A stretch of 14,862 bases of DNA, taken from Soonwooa sp. (lineage in GTDB: Bacteria; Bacteroidota; Bacteroidia; Flavobacteriales; Weeksellaceae). Every line of letters begins with the position of its first letter. Position 1 is the stretch's first letter. The stretch spans positions 1 to 14,862 of the forward strand of contig NZ_JASLDS010000048.1 in the NCBI RefSeq assembly GCF_030151385.1. Direction: 5' to 3'. The position numbers and the translations under genes are program-made. Below are positions 14,248 through 14,862 of the stretch, in pieces. Below the pieces are notes generated by a model that saw only the letters and a program-made list of their open reading frames with translations, was not told where the DNA came from and did no database searches.

Positions 14248-14362
14248 ATTCCCGCTTTCACTACTCGCTTTTTTGTGCCGAGCTATTTCCAACTGCATAC
14301 AAAAAGAGCTCAAACCTAACGAAGTGGTTCGACGAAGTCAAACATGCCGTTCAATCGGGGAT
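14248..14362. repeat. Interspersed-type element with inverted ends
   Basis: The ends ATTCCCG (14248-14254) and CGGGGAT (14356-14362) are inverted at six of seven positions. Inside, CTTTTTTGT (14268-14276) can pair with ACAAAAAG (14299-14306), giving a nested hairpin. A second part holds two CGAAGT copies around TTCGACGAA (14320-14338). From memory, flavobacterial genomes carry many intergenic elements that start CCCGCTTT and end near AATCGGGG; this copy appears to be one of them. Confidence 0.5.
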
Positions 14363-14380
14363 AGGTTTTCTCATTATTAG

Positions 14381-14447
14381 CTGTTGGCTGTTGGCTGCTA
14401 GCTTTTAGCTTATAGCAATCAGCTTTTATCTTCTACCAAATTCCTAG
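14381..14447. repeat. Low-complexity repeat block, copy 1
   Basis: Starts CTGTTGGCTGTTGGCTG, then TAGCTTTTAGCTTATAGC, and ends CTTCTACC plus a short tail. Its 14390-14416 segment matches copy 2 (14612-14638) at 24 of 27 positions, and both copies continue to a CTTCTACC string. Confidence 0.7.
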
Positions 14448-14531
14448 TATCTATTGTTTGTTATCGTGTAGGATTATTATTGAATAAAACTTATAATTAA
14501 ATGTAGAACTGTAGTATTTCTTGCTACTCAT

Positions 14532-14605
14532 ACGAGCAGGACGCTCTAAACAACAGTAAGAGGTTTTTTGTTTAAAATCGAACGAGCAAGATGCTCGCAC
14601 GAGCG
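14532..14605. repeat. Paired CGAGC palindromes
   Basis: CGAGCA-AGA-TGCTCG at 14583-14597 is a perfect six-base-pair hairpin, directly followed by a further CACGAGCG. A related imperfect copy, ACGAGCAGGACGCTCT, lies at 14532-14547. The two share ACGAGCA and the same order of arms, so they look like two members of one palindromic repeat family. Confidence 0.55.
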
Positions 14606-14611
14606 AAGCTG

Positions 14612-14711
14612 GTTGGCTGTTAGCTTTTAACCTATAGCTAATAGCTAATAGCTAATAGCAGCTACCTACCCTCCTAAGACCTTCTACCTTCTACCTAATA
14701 CCTACATCCTA
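14612..14711. repeat. Low-complexity repeat block, copy 2, with GCTAATA tandem repeat
   Basis: Begins GTTGGCTGTTAGCTTTTAA like copy 1, then three perfect tandem copies of GCTAATA (14637-14657), then a pyrimidine-rich stretch with CTTCTACC repeats (14681-14697) and CCTACATCCTA. Same orientation as copy 1, offset 222 bases. Confidence 0.7.
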
Positions 14712-14722
14712 TATGTCCAAAC

Positions 14723-14756
14723 AAAAAAAGCTCATCAACAATGTTGATGAGCTTTT
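14723..14756 (-). terminator. Strong terminator of the rRNA operon
   Basis: On the minus strand, a long perfect stem (arms 14742-14756 and 14726-14740) with an ATT loop is followed by a seven-base T-run (14729-14723). It sits just after the 5S gene and ends its transcript before the repeat tract and recombinase gene. Confidence 0.92.
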
Positions 14757-14763
14757 AAAAAAA

Positions 14764-14862
<99 letters not shown>

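Larger units (their letters stand above)
14170..14722. other. Repeat-rich non-coding tract between recombinase and 5S rRNA
   Basis: About 550 bases with no supportable coding sequence. It holds, in order, AT-rich DNA (14170-14247), an element with inverted ends (14248-14362), a GGCTGTTGGCTG-type repeat block (14381-14447), AT-rich unique DNA (14448-14530), two CGAGC palindromes (14532-14605), and a second repeat block (14612-14711). It may be a decaying insertion zone or a target region for the adjacent recombinase; neither is shown by sequence alone. Confidence 0.6.

Noticed and set aside
14192..14320. Integron attC site for the recombinase (GTTAAGT at 14192 and ACCTAAC at 14314)
   Set aside because: The two seven-base motifs fit the consensus letters but occur in the wrong order on either strand, and the recombinase lacks the integron-integrase insert.
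14170..14722. CRISPR array
   Set aside because: The repeats are low-complexity and irregular, with no evenly spaced spacers and no cas genes.

Overview
The window looks like chromosomal DNA of a Bacteroidota bacterium, most likely in the flavobacterial line (Chryseobacterium/Weeksellaceae-like). Three things point there: the AT-rich composition, start regions without clear Shine-Dalgarno motifs, and repeated matches to the Bacteroidota -7 promoter box TAnnTTTG. Product types and signal-peptide endings (YSQ-K, FGQ-K) fit as well. This is an inference from sequence character, not a database match.

Layout, left to right. (1) Positions 1-1270: the 3' part of lpxK (lipid A kinase) overlaps a trimeric-type purine nucleoside phosphorylase gene, which ends in a clear terminator. 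(2) 1271-1474: an intergenic stretch with a short GC-rich repeat patch. (3) 1475-2002: an exported thioredoxin/TlpA-like protein with a terminator hairpin built around its stop codon. (4) 2130-6782, minus strand: a tight four-gene operon running TolC-like outer membrane factor, MacA-like adaptor, MacB-type ATPase, MacB-type permease, which is a complete tripartite exporter. (5) 6967-8055: DNA polymerase IV (dinB). (6) 8068-8724, minus: a secreted LolA-like protein of unknown role. (7) 8774-9220: a short GreA/GreB-like protein. (8) 9262-10125: a membrane-anchored GH25 muramidase, overlapping at its 3' end a convergent PfkB sugar kinase (10102-11001, minus). (9) 11195-13090: an Uup-type ABC-F ATPase whose stop codon overlaps the stop of a convergent tyrosine recombinase (13087-14169, minus). 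(10) 14170-14722: a non-coding tract packed with several kinds of repeats. (11) 14723-14862: the terminator and 3' part of a 5S rRNA gene on the minus strand, so an rRNA operon lies beyond the right edge.

Most genes are ordinary housekeeping or envelope genes. The accessory-looking part is the right end, where an intact tyrosine recombinase with an unusual N-terminal region is followed by about 550 bases of repeat-rich non-coding DNA next to an rRNA operon. The other signal worth attention is promoter architecture: three genes have a TAnnTTTG box only 4-6 bases before the start codon, suggesting leaderless or nearly leaderless transcripts, and one divergent gene pair has two such boxes facing each other. 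I see no CRISPR array, tRNA, insertion sequence or phage gene, and no clearly new multi-gene system.
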